A stretch of DNA of 64,000 nt from NCBI RefSeq assembly GCF_029263665.1, contig NZ_JAJUFQ010000016.1, positions 1 through 64,000 of the forward strand, in the 5' to 3' direction. Below, one piece after another: positions 29,284-37,341 of this stretch. The translations under genes were made by a program, and so were the position numbers. Origin of the DNA: Halomonas sp. (GTDB taxonomy: Bacteria > Pseudomonadota > Gammaproteobacteria > Pseudomonadales > Halomonadaceae). The stretch's first letter is position 1. Each line of letters starts with the position of its first letter. The notes under the pieces are model-generated. The model worked only from the letters and a program-made list of their open reading frames with translations, did not search any database and was not told where the DNA came from.

Positions 29284-29309
29284 TTCGCACCTGGCCTCCA
29301 GGAAGTGGT

Positions 29310-29336
29310 AAAATGGCCGCGCCCCGCGGCCATTTT
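29310..29336 (+). terminator. Terminator after the mvaT-like gene
   Basis: An 11-bp stem (29310-29320 with 29326-29336; AAAATGGCCGC paired with GCGGCCATTTT) around a 5-base loop, 27 bases after the stop. T-rich on the descending arm. Confidence 0.8.
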
Positions 29337-29537
29337 GATTTGCCCCTGTCAGACCCCTGCACAACTCGTATCATCTGCGAGCGACGTGTGCCTCTCTAGG
29401 GCATTTCTAGCGTATAAATAATCAGGCTGCATATGGTTTGTAATGCTGATATGGCACTTCGGCTATTTTTTCAGGCGTGCTCTCTTGGGCATTAGTATGT
29501 TCCCAATTGACGACATGTCGTTAACGGCAAGTAACAA

Positions 29538-29846
29538 ATGAAATCACAGAGCTTTCAGAAGCCTATGGATGAGCGTGAAAAACTGCGTCGGTTCCGTGAA
29601 CTGGACGATGCCTTTGCGGAAGCGCTGCGTAGTCTAGATAACCCTTCTCAAGCTGCCAAGATTCCGACCGGCCCTCCCGTACGTTCGCTGGCAGACCTGG
29701 AAGCAGAAGAAACGCAGCGTGTGGAAGAAGAAGCCAATCGCCGCTTCGAGGAGCGCCTGCGTACTCTGATGCAAGAGTATTCGCTGCAGCCTGAAGATGT
29801 TGCGCGTTTGCTTGAGACATTGAAAAGCCAGGGGCGTGTTGCCTGA
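29538..29846 (+). CDS. Small charged helical protein, unknown
   Basis: 102 residues, soluble, no signal peptide or membrane segment. It is rich in Glu, Arg and Leu, predicted almost wholly helical with coiled-coil character (LADLEAEETQRVEEEANRRFEERLRTLM), ending in SLQPEDVARLLETLKSQGRVA. That C-terminal helix pair resembles the 'DV..LL' helix of the nearby MvaT protein's linker region only loosely, so no homology is claimed. I do not recognise the family. The reading frame has codon use like its neighbours, which supports a real gene. ATG 29565 (MDEREK) is an alternative start. Convergent with the Tus-like gene. Confidence 0.6.
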   Translation: MKSQSFQKPMDEREKLRRFRELDDAFAEALRSLDNPSQAAKIPTGPPVRSLADLEAEETQRVEEEANRRFEERLRTLMQEYSLQPEDVARLLETLKSQGRVA

Positions 29847-29862
29847 TACATCTCAAGGGGTG

Positions 29863-30759
29863 TCACTGTCGGTAGCGATAGACTCGCAGGCTTGGTAGAA
29901 ACATTTCGTCTTCCAGGCGCTCGTCGCTGCGCCGAGCCCTTTTTCGTTCCACTGGCGGGGATGTTGGAGGGGTATTGTAGTCAGGTAGTTTTCCTGAAGG
30001 GCAGGGGACCAGCAGGGGTAGCGCCACATTGAGCGCGCGCCGGGTCTTGCCATTGGTCAAAGGCTCGGTAAAAAATAGATTGGCTCGCATGAGTGGTGCC
30101 TGGCGTTGTACCTGCGCCAAGGGCTCTTGTGACGGAATGCCTGCCAAGCGTTTCAATTGAATGCGGATGTGGTCGGCTGTATTGTCCAGTGCCATCAAGC
30201 GACGTTCAGCCTCTGCCACGCTCAGGCGTGTGATGGAGCGCCCACTGCTATACCAGGCCAGACGGACTTTCGCCACCGGAGCTTCGGCGATAGGCAGTGC
30301 ACGCCAACACTGCTTGAGATGCAGGCGCGCCAAGCCGGTACCCTTGAGATGGGTGTGAAGTTCGGGGTGGCGAAAAGGAATCACCGCTTTGATTTCGGGA
30401 ACGAGAGTCGGTGCTTCCTTGCGGATATCAGCCAGTACCTTGGCAAAATCTGCCTTGGCTGCATTGACTGCGCAGGCCTTCATCAAGGTGGTTTCATTTG
30501 CTGCAACCAGGCCGATATGGCTATGGGTCGCACGTCCATCCTGGCCATCTTCATACCAGACGTCACTCAAGACATGCTTGAGCCATTTCGCGTCGGCGTT
30601 CTGTGGCTGGTCAAAGGACCAAGCAGGCAGCCCTGAGGCTTGCCATGCGTCGACCATTTCCTCCACACCTTCAACGATGCGATCGAAGTGGCGTTCCAAC
30701 TCCGCCAGAAGGCGATACGCAGGTGTGGCAATATGAGCGCTCATGGCGTCTTCAGTCAT
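29863..30759 (-). CDS. Tus-like replication terminus site-binding protein
   Basis: 298 residues. Compared with E. coli Tus as I remember it, matching parts include LHTHLKGTGLARLHLKQCWRAL (Tus has HRHLPGL...LNAYRTL), then VRLAWYSSGRSITRL (Tus RFGWANKHIIKNL), LPLLVPCPSGKLPDYN near the end and LPSLRVYRYRQ at the C-terminus (Tus IPRLHLYVAD). The His aligned with Tus His144, which stacks in the locked Tus-Ter complex, is kept; Phe140 is not. Tus binds Ter sites and stops forks from one direction. The gene overlaps the yacG stop by eight bases, so it is probably in the coaE-yacG transcript. Second possible start at 30744. Confidence 0.7.
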   Translation of the reverse strand: MTEDAMSAHIATPAYRLLAELERHFDRIVEGVEEMVDAWQASGLPAWSFDQPQNADAKWLKHVLSDVWYEDGQDGRATHSHIGLVAANETTLMKACAVNAAKADFAKVLADIRKEAPTLVPEIKAVIPFRHPELHTHLKGTGLARLHLKQCWRALPIAEAPVAKVRLAWYSSGRSITRLSVAEAERRLMALDNTADHIRIQLKRLAGIPSQEPLAQVQRQAPLMRANLFFTEPLTNGKTRRALNVALPLLVPCPSGKLPDYNTPPTSPPVERKRARRSDERLEDEMFLPSLRVYRYRQ

Positions 30760-30988
30760 TGAGATGCTGGTCCCGCTCTGCTTGCGCTACCCATTCATCT
30801 ATGCTGGTTTCATCCATCGCTGGTTCTCCGGCAATGCGATGTGTGCCATCTGCCCAGGCGCCAAGGTCCAGCAAGCGGCAGCGTTTGCTGCAGAAGGGAC
30901 GGTAGGGATTGTCCTGGCTCCAGGCGACGCGTTTCTTGCATTGCGGGCAGGCGACTTCCAAGGGGCGCTTTCCGCTCTCATGACTCAT
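30752..30988 (-). CDS. yacG: YacG zinc protein, DNA gyrase inhibitor
   Basis: 78 residues with the four zinc cysteines in VACPQCKKRVAW and RPFCSKRCRLLDLGAWADG, the YacG signature, and an acidic C-terminal tail. YacG binds the GyrB C-terminal region and blocks DNA binding by gyrase in E. coli. It follows coaE, as in most gammaproteobacteria, with a 136-base gap here, and overlaps the Tus-like gene. Confidence 0.95.
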   Translation of the reverse strand: MSHESGKRPLEVACPQCKKRVAWSQDNPYRPFCSKRCRLLDLGAWADGTHRIAGEPAMDETSIDEWVAQAERDQHLND

Positions 30989-31124
30989 CAGAGATTTTTT
31001 TCCTTTGTCAGGTTGCTGATATAGGAGGTATGCCTAGTGTGCTTGCTCGACACCGGGTATTCCGTGCCAGACGATTGGTGCTTGCACTGCCAATGCTGGA
31101 GGGCATGCCTATTAGGATGATCCA

Positions 31125-31748
31125 TCACCGGCGATTGGGCAAAACGTTGTCGCTAGCCAATTGGCGATAGCGTTGGTCGAGTATCCTGACCTGTGTCTCA
31201 AGACTTGCGAGGTCGCCATCATTGTCAATGACATCATCAGCTCGGGACAAGCGTTCCTGACGCGACATCTGGGCAGCAAGAATGGCCTTGGCTTGTGCCT
31301 CATCGACATTGTCTCGGGCGATAGTACGAGAGATCTGGAGTCTTTCGGGAATGTCGATGACGAGGGTGCGATCGACCAGTGCCGATTGACCGGACTCAAA
31401 CAGAAGTGGCGATACCAGCAGCACATAGGGGCTGCCTTGATGCTGGAGCTCGTGCAGGTGTGATACTATGCATGCACGAATACGTGGATGTGTCACGCTT
31501 TCCAGCCAACGGCGCTGTTCTGGGTCTGCGAAAACGATGGTACGTAGAGCGGCCCTGTCGAGGCTGCCATCACTGTTGAGGATGTGCGGGCCATAGCGTG
31601 CGACGATGTCTGCCAGCGCCGGTGTTCCTGGCTTGACGATTTCTCGAGCAACATCGTCGGCATCCACCCAGCCAATGCCCAGTTGGCCGAAGGCTCTGGC
31701 AACCGTCGATTTCCCCGAAGCAATTCCTCCTGTCATTCCTATGATCAT
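31125..31748 (-). CDS. coaE: Dephospho-CoA kinase
   Basis: 207 residues. MIIGMTGGIASGKSTVARAF is the P-loop start of CoaE, followed by WVDADDVAREIVKPGTPAL and later VLLVSPLLFESGQSALVDRTLVID and ISRTIARDNVDEAQAKAILAAQMS. It phosphorylates the ribose 3'-OH of dephospho-CoA, the last step of CoA synthesis. It lies between the prepilin peptidase gene and yacG, the normal place in the pilD-coaE-yacG order. Confidence 0.97.
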   Translation of the reverse strand: MIIGMTGGIASGKSTVARAFGQLGIGWVDADDVAREIVKPGTPALADIVARYGPHILNSDGSLDRAALRTIVFADPEQRRWLESVTHPRIRACIVSHLHELQHQGSPYVLLVSPLLFESGQSALVDRTLVIDIPERLQISRTIARDNVDEAQAKAILAAQMSRQERLSRADDVIDNDGDLASLETQVRILDQRYRQLASDNVLPNRR

Positions 31749-31792
31749 GCATGCTGTTCCACTGCTGGGGCCTGCTGTTGAGGCGCTCTGGA

Positions 31793-32488
31793 TTAAGCGT
31801 TATGAAGAAACGGGAACATTTCAACAATAACGGCTTGATAGCAGATCATTATCTCATTGCCTGCAAGCAGTTCCAGCCATCCGGCAAATGCGAGCCAGGG
31901 GCCGAAGGGAAAAGGTTTGCCCCGTGACTGCGGCACCATGAATTGCACGAGAAGGGCACAGCATATGCCGCCAAGAGCCGCCATTGTCATGAGGAGAGGA
32001 AGGCTTTGCCAGCCTGTCCAGGCGCCTAATGCAGCAAACAGCTTGACGTCCCCCAGCCCCAGCCCATCATGGCCATTGAGCCAACGATAAGACGCTGCGA
32101 AGCACCATGTTACTCCATAGCCCACCAGGACTGCGATAATGGCAGAGGGGAGTGCTTCTGGATGGAAAGTGTTCTGAAAGGCGAGACCTGCTCCCAACAA
32201 TGGCAATGTCAGAAGGTTAGGCAGCAGCAAGGTATAAAGATCAATGATTGCCAGTGCCAGGAGTATGAGTTCTGCTGCGTATCGCCATGCAGCTTCCAGG
32301 GAAGCTCCTTGGGTCATGACGGTGGCCACTGCCAGGCTGCAGGCTCCCACCATGCTCAATGACCATATCGGAAAATAGGGGGGGCGGCCGGGAGCATGTT
32401 TGCCAATCCAATATTGGGTGCCAAGCGCGACCATTACTCCGCATGGCAGTCCGCACATGGCGATAAGCGTCATGTTATCTGGCGCCAT
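31793..32488 (-). CDS. Type IV prepilin peptidase (A24), lacking the N-terminal methylase domain
   Basis: 231 residues with about seven hydrophobic segments. The two catalytic aspartates are visible in LALAIIDLYTLLLPN and GLGLGDVKLFAALGAWTGW, as in PilD. Normal PilD is about 290 residues and starts with a methyltransferase domain with paired CxxC zinc motifs; here the first ~60 residues have no such cysteines and enter directly at the equivalent of the peptidase domain. Upstream DNA (32489-32719) has no alternative frame holding the missing domain. It should cleave type IV pilin or pseudopilin leaders at the inner membrane. pilB and pilC, usually next door, are absent. Confidence 0.8.
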   Translation of the reverse strand: MAPDNMTLIAMCGLPCGVMVALGTQYWIGKHAPGRPPYFPIWSLSMVGACSLAVATVMTQGASLEAAWRYAAELILLALAIIDLYTLLLPNLLTLPLLGAGLAFQNTFHPEALPSAIIAVLVGYGVTWCFAASYRWLNGHDGLGLGDVKLFAALGAWTGWQSLPLLMTMAALGGICCALLVQFMVPQSRGKPFPFGPWLAFAGWLELLAGNEIMICYQAVIVEMFPFLHNA

Positions 32489-32535
32489 GTTTCTAACGCT
32501 GTGTTTTCTAGTTTGAGGATGTTCAGGCTGAAATT

Positions 32536-32580
32536 TTTCAGGCCGCAGTATTTCAAGCCGCAGTATTCCAGGCCTAAGTT
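32536..32580. repeat. 15-bp tandem repeat, three copies
   Basis: TTTCAGGCCGCAGTA (32536-32550), TTTCAAGCCGCAGTA (32551-32565) and a diverged third copy (32566-32580) follow head to tail, with a looser related stretch at 32522-32535. The array lies 47 bases before the peptidase start on the opposite strand, between it and nagZ. No gene is seen in it. Confidence 0.8.
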
Positions 32581-32719
32581 TTCAGCGTTACGTTGCTGTA
32601 GGTGGAGTGCTATCACTATGGGCGTCCTTGGTGTGATAGGGCCATTATTGAGTGGTAGGGTGTCACGAGCACTGACTTTGGTCTAAACTCATCCCCTTTT
32701 TTCCGATCAGGTAGGCGAC

Positions 32720-33733
32720 ATGACTCAGACGCTCGGACCAGTGATGCTCGACCTTGATGGCCCGGAATTGACGGCTGAAGAGTGCGAGCTGCTCCAGCAC
32801 CCGGCGGTGGGCGGCGTGATTCTGTTTGCACGCAATACTCTTGAAGCGGCCCAGGTCAGAGAACTGTGTAGTTCGATTCGTGAAGCAAGGCCTGGCCTGC
32901 TGCTGGGCATCGACCAGGAGGGAGGGCGGGTACAGCGCCTCAAGGATGGCGTGACTCGCATTCCTCCGATGGCTCGCCTTGGCCAGGAATATCGTGCGGC
33001 ACCTGAAGTGGCTGTGCGCCTGTGCCAGGACGCAGGTTGGTTGCTGGGAATGGAAATGGCGGCCTGCGGTCTTGATCTGAGCTTTGCCCCGGTGCTGGAT
33101 GTTGACGTAGGACTATCGTCAGTGATTGGTAATCGCAGCTTTGCTGATTGTCCCGAAACAGTAGCGACGCTGGCTGGTGCTTTCCTGGATGGCTTGCACG
33201 AAGCCGGCATGGTAGGTGTTGGCAAGCATTTTCCGGGACATGGCGGTGTTGCTACGGATACTCATCACGAGATGGCAGTGGATGAGCGTGATCTTGATGC
33301 ATTGCGTTCCAGTGACCTGCTGCCGTTCACGAAGCTTGCCTCGCGTCTGGATGCCGTGATGCCGGCACATGTCGTGTATCCCGCCTTTGACTCGCGTCCG
33401 GCAGGATTCTCGCCTTCCTGGCTAGGTATGCTGCGCGAAAGCCTGGGATTCAAGGGAGTGATCTTTTCTGATGATCTGACCATGGCGGGGGCCCATGTGG
33501 CTGGCGGGCCGGCCGAGCGTGCCCATGCAGCTCTGGATGCTGGTTGTGATATGGTGCTGATCTGCAATGATCGACCTGCTGCCCGTGAAGTGCTGGCTGC
33601 CTGTGAAGGCATGACGTCGAAACGAGCCTCTCGCCTGCGCTATGGCCGGGCACGCCCTGATCTGGACGCCTTGTCCGCACTTGGCCGTTGGAGACGTATC
33701 CATGCGCGACTGGAAGCGATGAACGCTTCCTGA
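32720..33733 (+). CDS. nagZ: Beta-N-acetylhexosaminidase (cell-wall recycling)
   Basis: 337 residues of glycoside hydrolase family 3. LLGIDQEGGRVQRLKDGVTRIPPMA and VGKHFPGHGGVATDTHHEM are NagZ signatures, the latter carrying the Asp-His dyad loop; the nucleophile lies in IFSDDLTMAG (about residue 250). It removes GlcNAc from anhydro-muropeptides in the cytoplasm during peptidoglycan recycling. hpt follows 179 bases later, the same nagZ-hpt pairing as in Pseudomonas. Confidence 0.96.
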   Translation: MTQTLGPVMLDLDGPELTAEECELLQHPAVGGVILFARNTLEAAQVRELCSSIREARPGLLLGIDQEGGRVQRLKDGVTRIPPMARLGQEYRAAPEVAVRLCQDAGWLLGMEMAACGLDLSFAPVLDVDVGLSSVIGNRSFADCPETVATLAGAFLDGLHEAGMVGVGKHFPGHGGVATDTHHEMAVDERDLDALRSSDLLPFTKLASRLDAVMPAHVVYPAFDSRPAGFSPSWLGMLRESLGFKGVIFSDDLTMAGAHVAGGPAERAHAALDAGCDMVLICNDRPAAREVLAACEGMTSKRASRLRYGRARPDLDALSALGRWRRIHARLEAMNAS

Positions 33734-33912
33734 TTGACCTGCAGGGAAATCCGCTACTCATTCGCACTTTATATGTTGGCTGTCTGGATACGTTAGCCGC
33801 TGGTCTGTCAAACGTGTATACCTGTGGAGGAATGGCCATTTGGGTATCGAGTGCGGGAGTAGTCGGAGAGTTCCCCTGTTTCTGATGATTGATTGATGAA
33901 TGAGCTGCCTTT

Positions 33913-34491
33913 ATGCCGAAACTCGATCCCGTGTACAGTGCATCCCTTGATGACATGCGCGATGTCATGGATAACGCTGACTGCTTGATCAGTCACGATG
34001 AAGTTGAGCGTGCCCTTGACCGCATGGCGGATGAGATTACGCGTGATCTGGGCGACAAGCTGCCTGTGTTCTATTGCGTCATGAATGGCGGTTTGATCAC
34101 GACAGGACACTTGATGCCGCGTCTGGGCTTCCCGTTGGAAGTCGACTATCTGCATGCCACCCGCTATCGAGGCAAGACTCGTGGTGGAGAGCTGTTCTGG
34201 CGCGTGTCTCCAGAAATTCCCATGGCCGGCCGCCATGTCGTGATTGTCGATGACATTCTGGATGAAGGTGCCACTTTGGCCGCGATTCTCGAATATTGCC
34301 GCGAGGCTGGCGCTCAGAGCGTGTCCACTGCGGTACTGGTGGACAAGAGCCATGACCGCAAGGCTGTGCCTGGGCTCAAGGCGGATTATTGCAGCCTTGA
34401 AGTCGCGGATCGTTATGTCTTCGGCTTTGGCATGGATTACAAGGGATACTGGCGGAATGCTCCTGGCATATTCGCACCGAAGGGAATGTAG
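33913..34491 (+). CDS. hpt: Hypoxanthine-guanine phosphoribosyltransferase
   Basis: 192 residues. The PRPP-binding motif HVVIVDDILDEGATLAAIL lies at about residues 107-125, preceded by LEVDYLHATRYRGKTRGGELFW (flexible active-site loop) and followed by KADYCSLEVADRYVFGFGMDYKGYWRN. It salvages hypoxanthine and guanine to IMP and GMP. The gene ends just before the heptamer arrays and their central terminator. Confidence 0.93.
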   Translation: MPKLDPVYSASLDDMRDVMDNADCLISHDEVERALDRMADEITRDLGDKLPVFYCVMNGGLITTGHLMPRLGFPLEVDYLHATRYRGKTRGGELFWRVSPEIPMAGRHVVIVDDILDEGATLAAILEYCREAGAQSVSTAVLVDKSHDRKAVPGLKADYCSLEVADRYVFGFGMDYKGYWRNAPGIFAPKGM

Positions 34492-34509
34492 GCGAGTCTG
34501 ACTACGATC

Positions 34510-34586
34510 CATAAGCCATAAGCCATAAGCCATAAGCTTTAAGCTTTAAGCTTTAAGCCGTAAGCCATAAGCTTGAAGCGATAAGT
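34510..34586 (-). repeat. Left heptamer array, eleven degenerate units (core TAAGC)
   Basis: Eleven consecutive 7-bp units: CATAAGC four times, TTTAAGC three times, then CGTAAGC, CATAAGC, TTGAAGC and GATAAGT. It starts 19 bases after the hpt stop and ends exactly where the terminator stem begins. Read on the minus strand the core is GCTTA, the same core as the right-hand array reads on the plus strand. Confidence 0.95.
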
Positions 34587-34621
34587 GAAAGCCCCTGCAC
34601 AGTGAAACGTCAGGGGCTTTC
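34587..34621 (+). terminator. Terminator hairpin between the two heptamer arrays
   Basis: An 11-bp perfect stem GAAAGCCCCTG (34587-34597) with CAGGGGCTTTC (34611-34621) and a 13-base loop, followed by TTGTGTTGTT. It is the likely end signal of hpt transcripts and may also serve the convergent acyl-CoA synthetase. Confidence 0.8.
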
Positions 34622-34662
34622 TTGTGTTGTTGCATGGGCTTGGCCCTGGAGGAACACTGCTG

Positions 34663-34781
34663 GCTTACCGCTTACCGCTTACCGCTTACCGCTTACCGCT
34701 TACCGCTTACCGCTTACCGCTTACCGCTTACCGCTTACCGCTTACCGCTTACCGCTTACCGCTTACCGCTTACCGCTTACC
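34663..34781 (+). repeat. Right heptamer array, seventeen perfect copies of GCTTACC
   Basis: GCTTACC repeats 17 times without a mismatch over 119 bases, ending five bases from the stop codon of the acyl-CoA synthetase on the other strand. Because seven is not a multiple of three, all frames read the same PLTAYRL-type peptide; these open frames are not genes. Perfect identity means recent expansion or active homogenisation. Confidence 0.97.
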
Positions 34782-34786
34782 GCTGG

Positions 34787-36478
34787 CTACAACCCCAGTT
34801 CGTCACTGGCCTGCTGGCGCATCTTGAATTTCTGGATCTTTCCCGTCACCGTCATCGGGAAGGTCTCGACGAATTTTATATAGCGTGGGATCTTGTAGTG
34901 AGCAATCCTGCCTTGGCAGAAGGCCTTGAGCTCTTCTTCGGTCAGATAGCTCCCTTCGGCCAGCTTGACCCAGGCCATCACTTCCTCACCGTACTTCTGG
35001 TCAGGCACTCCAATGACCTGGACATCGGAGATTGCCTCGTGGGTATAAAGGAAATCCTCGATTTCCCGGGGATAGATATTCTCGCCACCACGAATGATCA
35101 TATCCTTGATACGCCCGACGATAGAGACATAACCTTCATCGTCCATGGTGGCCAGATCTCCGGTATGCATCCAGCCCGACCCGTCAATGGCTTTGTCCGT
35201 TGCTTCCCTGTTGTTCCAATAGCCGACCATGACGCTATAGCCACGGGTGCATAATTCACCGGTCTGTCCCCGGGGAACAACGGCGCCTGTTTCCGGGCTG
35301 ATCAGCTTCACTTCAAGGTGAGGGTGGATGGTGCCCACTGTCGTCACGCGTTTTTCGAGTGTTGCTTCAGTGGTGGTCTGGAGGCTCACAGGGCTGGTTT
35401 CGGTCATGCCATAGCAGATAGTGACGTCCTTCATGTGCATACGCTCAATGACCTTGCGCATCACTTCGATGGGGCAGATGGAGCCTGCCATGATACCGGT
35501 CCTCAGTGTAGACAGGTCGCATGTGTCGAAACTGGGGTGCTCGAGTTCGGCGATGAACATGGTAGGGACACCGTACAGGGCGGTGGCCTTTTCCTCGCAA
35601 ACGCTTAGCAAGGTAGCTTCAGGGTCAAAGCCATCGCCGGGATAGATCATGCAGGTGCCATGGGTGACGCAGCCGAGATTCCCCATGACCATGCCAAAGC
35701 AGTGATAGAGAGGAACGGGAATGACCATACGGTCCTGTTCACTCAGATTCATGGTCCTGCCCACGAACAGTCCATTGTTGAGGATGTTGTGGTGTGACAG
35801 CGTTGCGCCTTTTGGGGCTCCGGTAGTACCTGAAGTGTATTGAATGTTGATCGGGTCATCGAACTGGAGCGTGTCCTGCAAGTTGGCCAGATCCTCTTCA
35901 TTGATCTCGTGGCCGCGTTCCAGCATCTTGTCCCATACGTTCATGCCGGGAAGTGCACGGGTGGTATCGAGACAGATGACCCGTTTGAGCTCGGGTAGTC
36001 TGGCCAGTTTCAATGGTGCCGCATCCTGTATTTCATTCAGTTCCGGGGCCAACTCGGCAAGAATGGCGACATAGTCGGAAGTCTTGAAAGTACCCTGCAG
36101 GATGAGTGTGGATGTGCCTGACTGGTTGAGCGCATATTCCAGCTCGTGAGAGCGATAACTGGGGTTGATGTTGACCAATATGGCACCGATCTTGGCAGTG
36201 GCGAATTGAGTGATGGTCCATTCAGCGCAATTGGGAGACCAGATACCTACGCGATCGCCTTTCTTTACCCCCATGGCCAGCAGCCCTCGGGCAGCCTGGT
36301 TGACGGTGCTCTGCAATTCGCGCCAGGTATACCTGAGCCCCTGGTGACGACTGATCAAGGCGTCTCGATCTGGAAAGCGCGCAACCGTGTCATCGAAGCA
36401 GTCGCCAATGGTTTGGCCCTTGAGTGGAAGATCACTGATGCCGCTGACGTAACTGAGCGAGGGGGTCTGGCGTGTCAT
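34787..36478 (-). CDS. AMP-forming acyl-CoA synthetase
   Basis: About 563 residues of the ANL superfamily. The phosphate loop [18 protein letters not shown], the [11 protein letters not shown]5 motif, [33 protein letters not shown] and the catalytic-lysine end [12 protein letters not shown] are all present. It activates a carboxylic acid with ATP and CoA; a medium-chain or branched-chain acid is likely from the neighbours. ATG 36478 gives the family-typical start; ATG 36508 adds ten residues. It is on the same strand as the MerR gene, 330 bases downstream of it, and ends beside the heptamer array. Confidence 0.9.
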   Translation of the reverse strand: MTRQTPSLSYVSGISDLPLKGQTIGDCFDDTVARFPDRDALISRHQGLRYTWRELQSTVNQAARGLLAMGVKKGDRVGIWSPNCAEWTITQFATAKIGAILVNINPSYRSHELEYALNQSGTSTLILQGTFKTSDYVAILAELAPELNEIQDAAPLKLARLPELKRVICLDTTRALPGMNVWDKMLERGHEINEEDLANLQDTLQFDDPINIQYTSGTTGAPKGATLSHHNILNNGLFVGRTMNLSEQDRMVIPVPLYHCFGMVMGNLGCVTHGTCMIYPGDGFDPEATLLSVCEEKATALYGVPTMFIAELEHPSFDTCDLSTLRTGIMAGSICPIEVMRKVIERMHMKDVTICYGMTETSPVSLQTTTEATLEKRVTTVGTIHPHLEVKLISPETGAVVPRGQTGELCTRGYSVMVGYWNNREATDKAIDGSGWMHTGDLATMDDEGYVSIVGRIKDMIIRGGENIYPREIEDFLYTHEAISDVQVIGVPDQKYGEEVMAWVKLAEGSYLTEEELKAFCQGRIAHYKIPRYIKFVETFPMTVTGKIQKFKMRQQASDELGL

Positions 36479-36808
36479 CTTGGTTCTCGTCTTGTTGTTG
36501 CTGATCATGTAAGGGAGGTTGTTGTTATTCTCAATCGTGTGTCGAGCGTGTTGCCGGCTCTTCAGTCACTGACATGGACGTTGGCAAATCTCTTCACCGG
36601 GATGACCCATGGGGCTGCTGACAAACTACTCTGCTCGACCATGCGGCGTTGGACCGGAGCGAAGCGGAGATAACAGCCAAGGCTGGCCCGAAGGGCGAGC
36701 GAAGCGAGTCAATTCGCCTCAAAATGCTCATTTACACCTTATAAACTGCGCTTGCTCGGCGGATTCCGCCTTGTCTGGCCATCGCTCGTAACCTTTGTCA
36801 GCAGCCTC
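36479..36808. other. 330-base gap with short repeats, no gene seen
   Basis: No convincing coding region. GAGCGAAGCG occurs at 36657-36666 and again at 36697-36706 with similar flanks; CAGCC-AA-GGCTG (36674-36685) is a small perfect hairpin; and 36719-36753 (TCAAAATGCTCATTTAC and onward to TAAACTGCGC) is a mixed AT/GC stretch of a kind I associate with intergenic repeats in gammaproteobacteria, though I cannot verify that here. Confidence 0.6.
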
Positions 36809-37258
36809 CTATATCTGTTCCTGTTTTTCCTGTTTTTCCTGTTGTCCGAGTTGACTCAGGGCTTCTTGGGCACGTTGGACAACATGGTCCATTTCCAGTC
36901 GCATCAGACGAATGTCCTCAAGCTGACGGTCCAGTTCAGAGCGTTTTTCGGCAATGATCTCAAGCAGGCGTTTGAGCTGGAGGGCATCGCCACCCGGCAT
37001 GGCGTCATACATCAGCACCACTTCGCGTATTTCAGCCAGTGAAAATCCCAGGCGCTTTCCCCGCAGTGTGAGCTTCAGGCGCACACGGTCCTTGTCTCTA
37101 TAAATACGTTTCTGTCCCTGGCGCAGTGGTGATACCAGGCCTTCTTGTTCATAAAAGCGGATGGTGCGCGGTGTTACCTCGAACATCTTGGCCAACTCAC
37201 CAATCGTGTAGGTGCGCTGATTGCCCTGCAGGCTGCCGCGGTCGAGAGCATCGTTCAT
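36809..37258 (-). CDS. MerR-family regulator, LiuR-like
   Basis: 149 residues. The winged helix-turn-helix TYTIGELAKMFEVTPRTIRFYEQEGLVSPLRQGQKRIY (about 16-53) is followed by RVRLKLTLRGKRLGFSLAEIREVVLMYD and a long dimerisation coiled coil; the tail QQEKQEKQEQI is Gln/Lys/Glu-rich. There is no metal-binding cysteine pair, which fits the LiuR group that controls branched-chain amino acid and acyl-CoA catabolism and binds palindromes of ACGTTTACGTAAACGT type. Exactly such a site lies 84 bases upstream, in the gap shared with the divergent catabolic operon. Confidence 0.88.
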   Translation of the reverse strand: MNDALDRGSLQGNQRTYTIGELAKMFEVTPRTIRFYEQEGLVSPLRQGQKRIYRDKDRVRLKLTLRGKRLGFSLAEIREVVLMYDAMPGGDALQLKRLLEIIAEKRSELDRQLEDIRLMRLEMDHVVQRAQEALSQLGQQEKQEKQEQI

Positions 37259-37280
37259 GGTGAAGTGTCCTTGAGTCGGT

Positions 37281-37319
37281 GGCCTTCCCGGAACCGGACC
37301 TTTGGGTTCCGGGAAGGCC
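37281..37319 (-). promoter_or_regulatory. Strong 15-bp hairpin in the merR leader
   Basis: A perfect stem (37281-37295 with 37305-37319) and 9-base loop sit 23 bases upstream of the MerR start, on the transcribed leader side of the operator. It has no T run before the gene, so it is not a standard terminator; it may slow or shape the leader, or be the remnant of a bidirectional signal. Confidence 0.55.
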
Positions 37320-37341
37320 TTGTCAGTGAAAACACTAGACG

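Noticed and set aside
34663..34781. CRISPR-like array
   Set aside because: Units are 7 bp with no spacers and no cas genes nearby.
34622..35254. Long open frames reading PLTAYRL repeats through the heptamer array
   Set aside because: All three plus frames are open only because the 7-bp unit has no stop; no ribosome site, and the rest lies antisense to the acyl-CoA synthetase.
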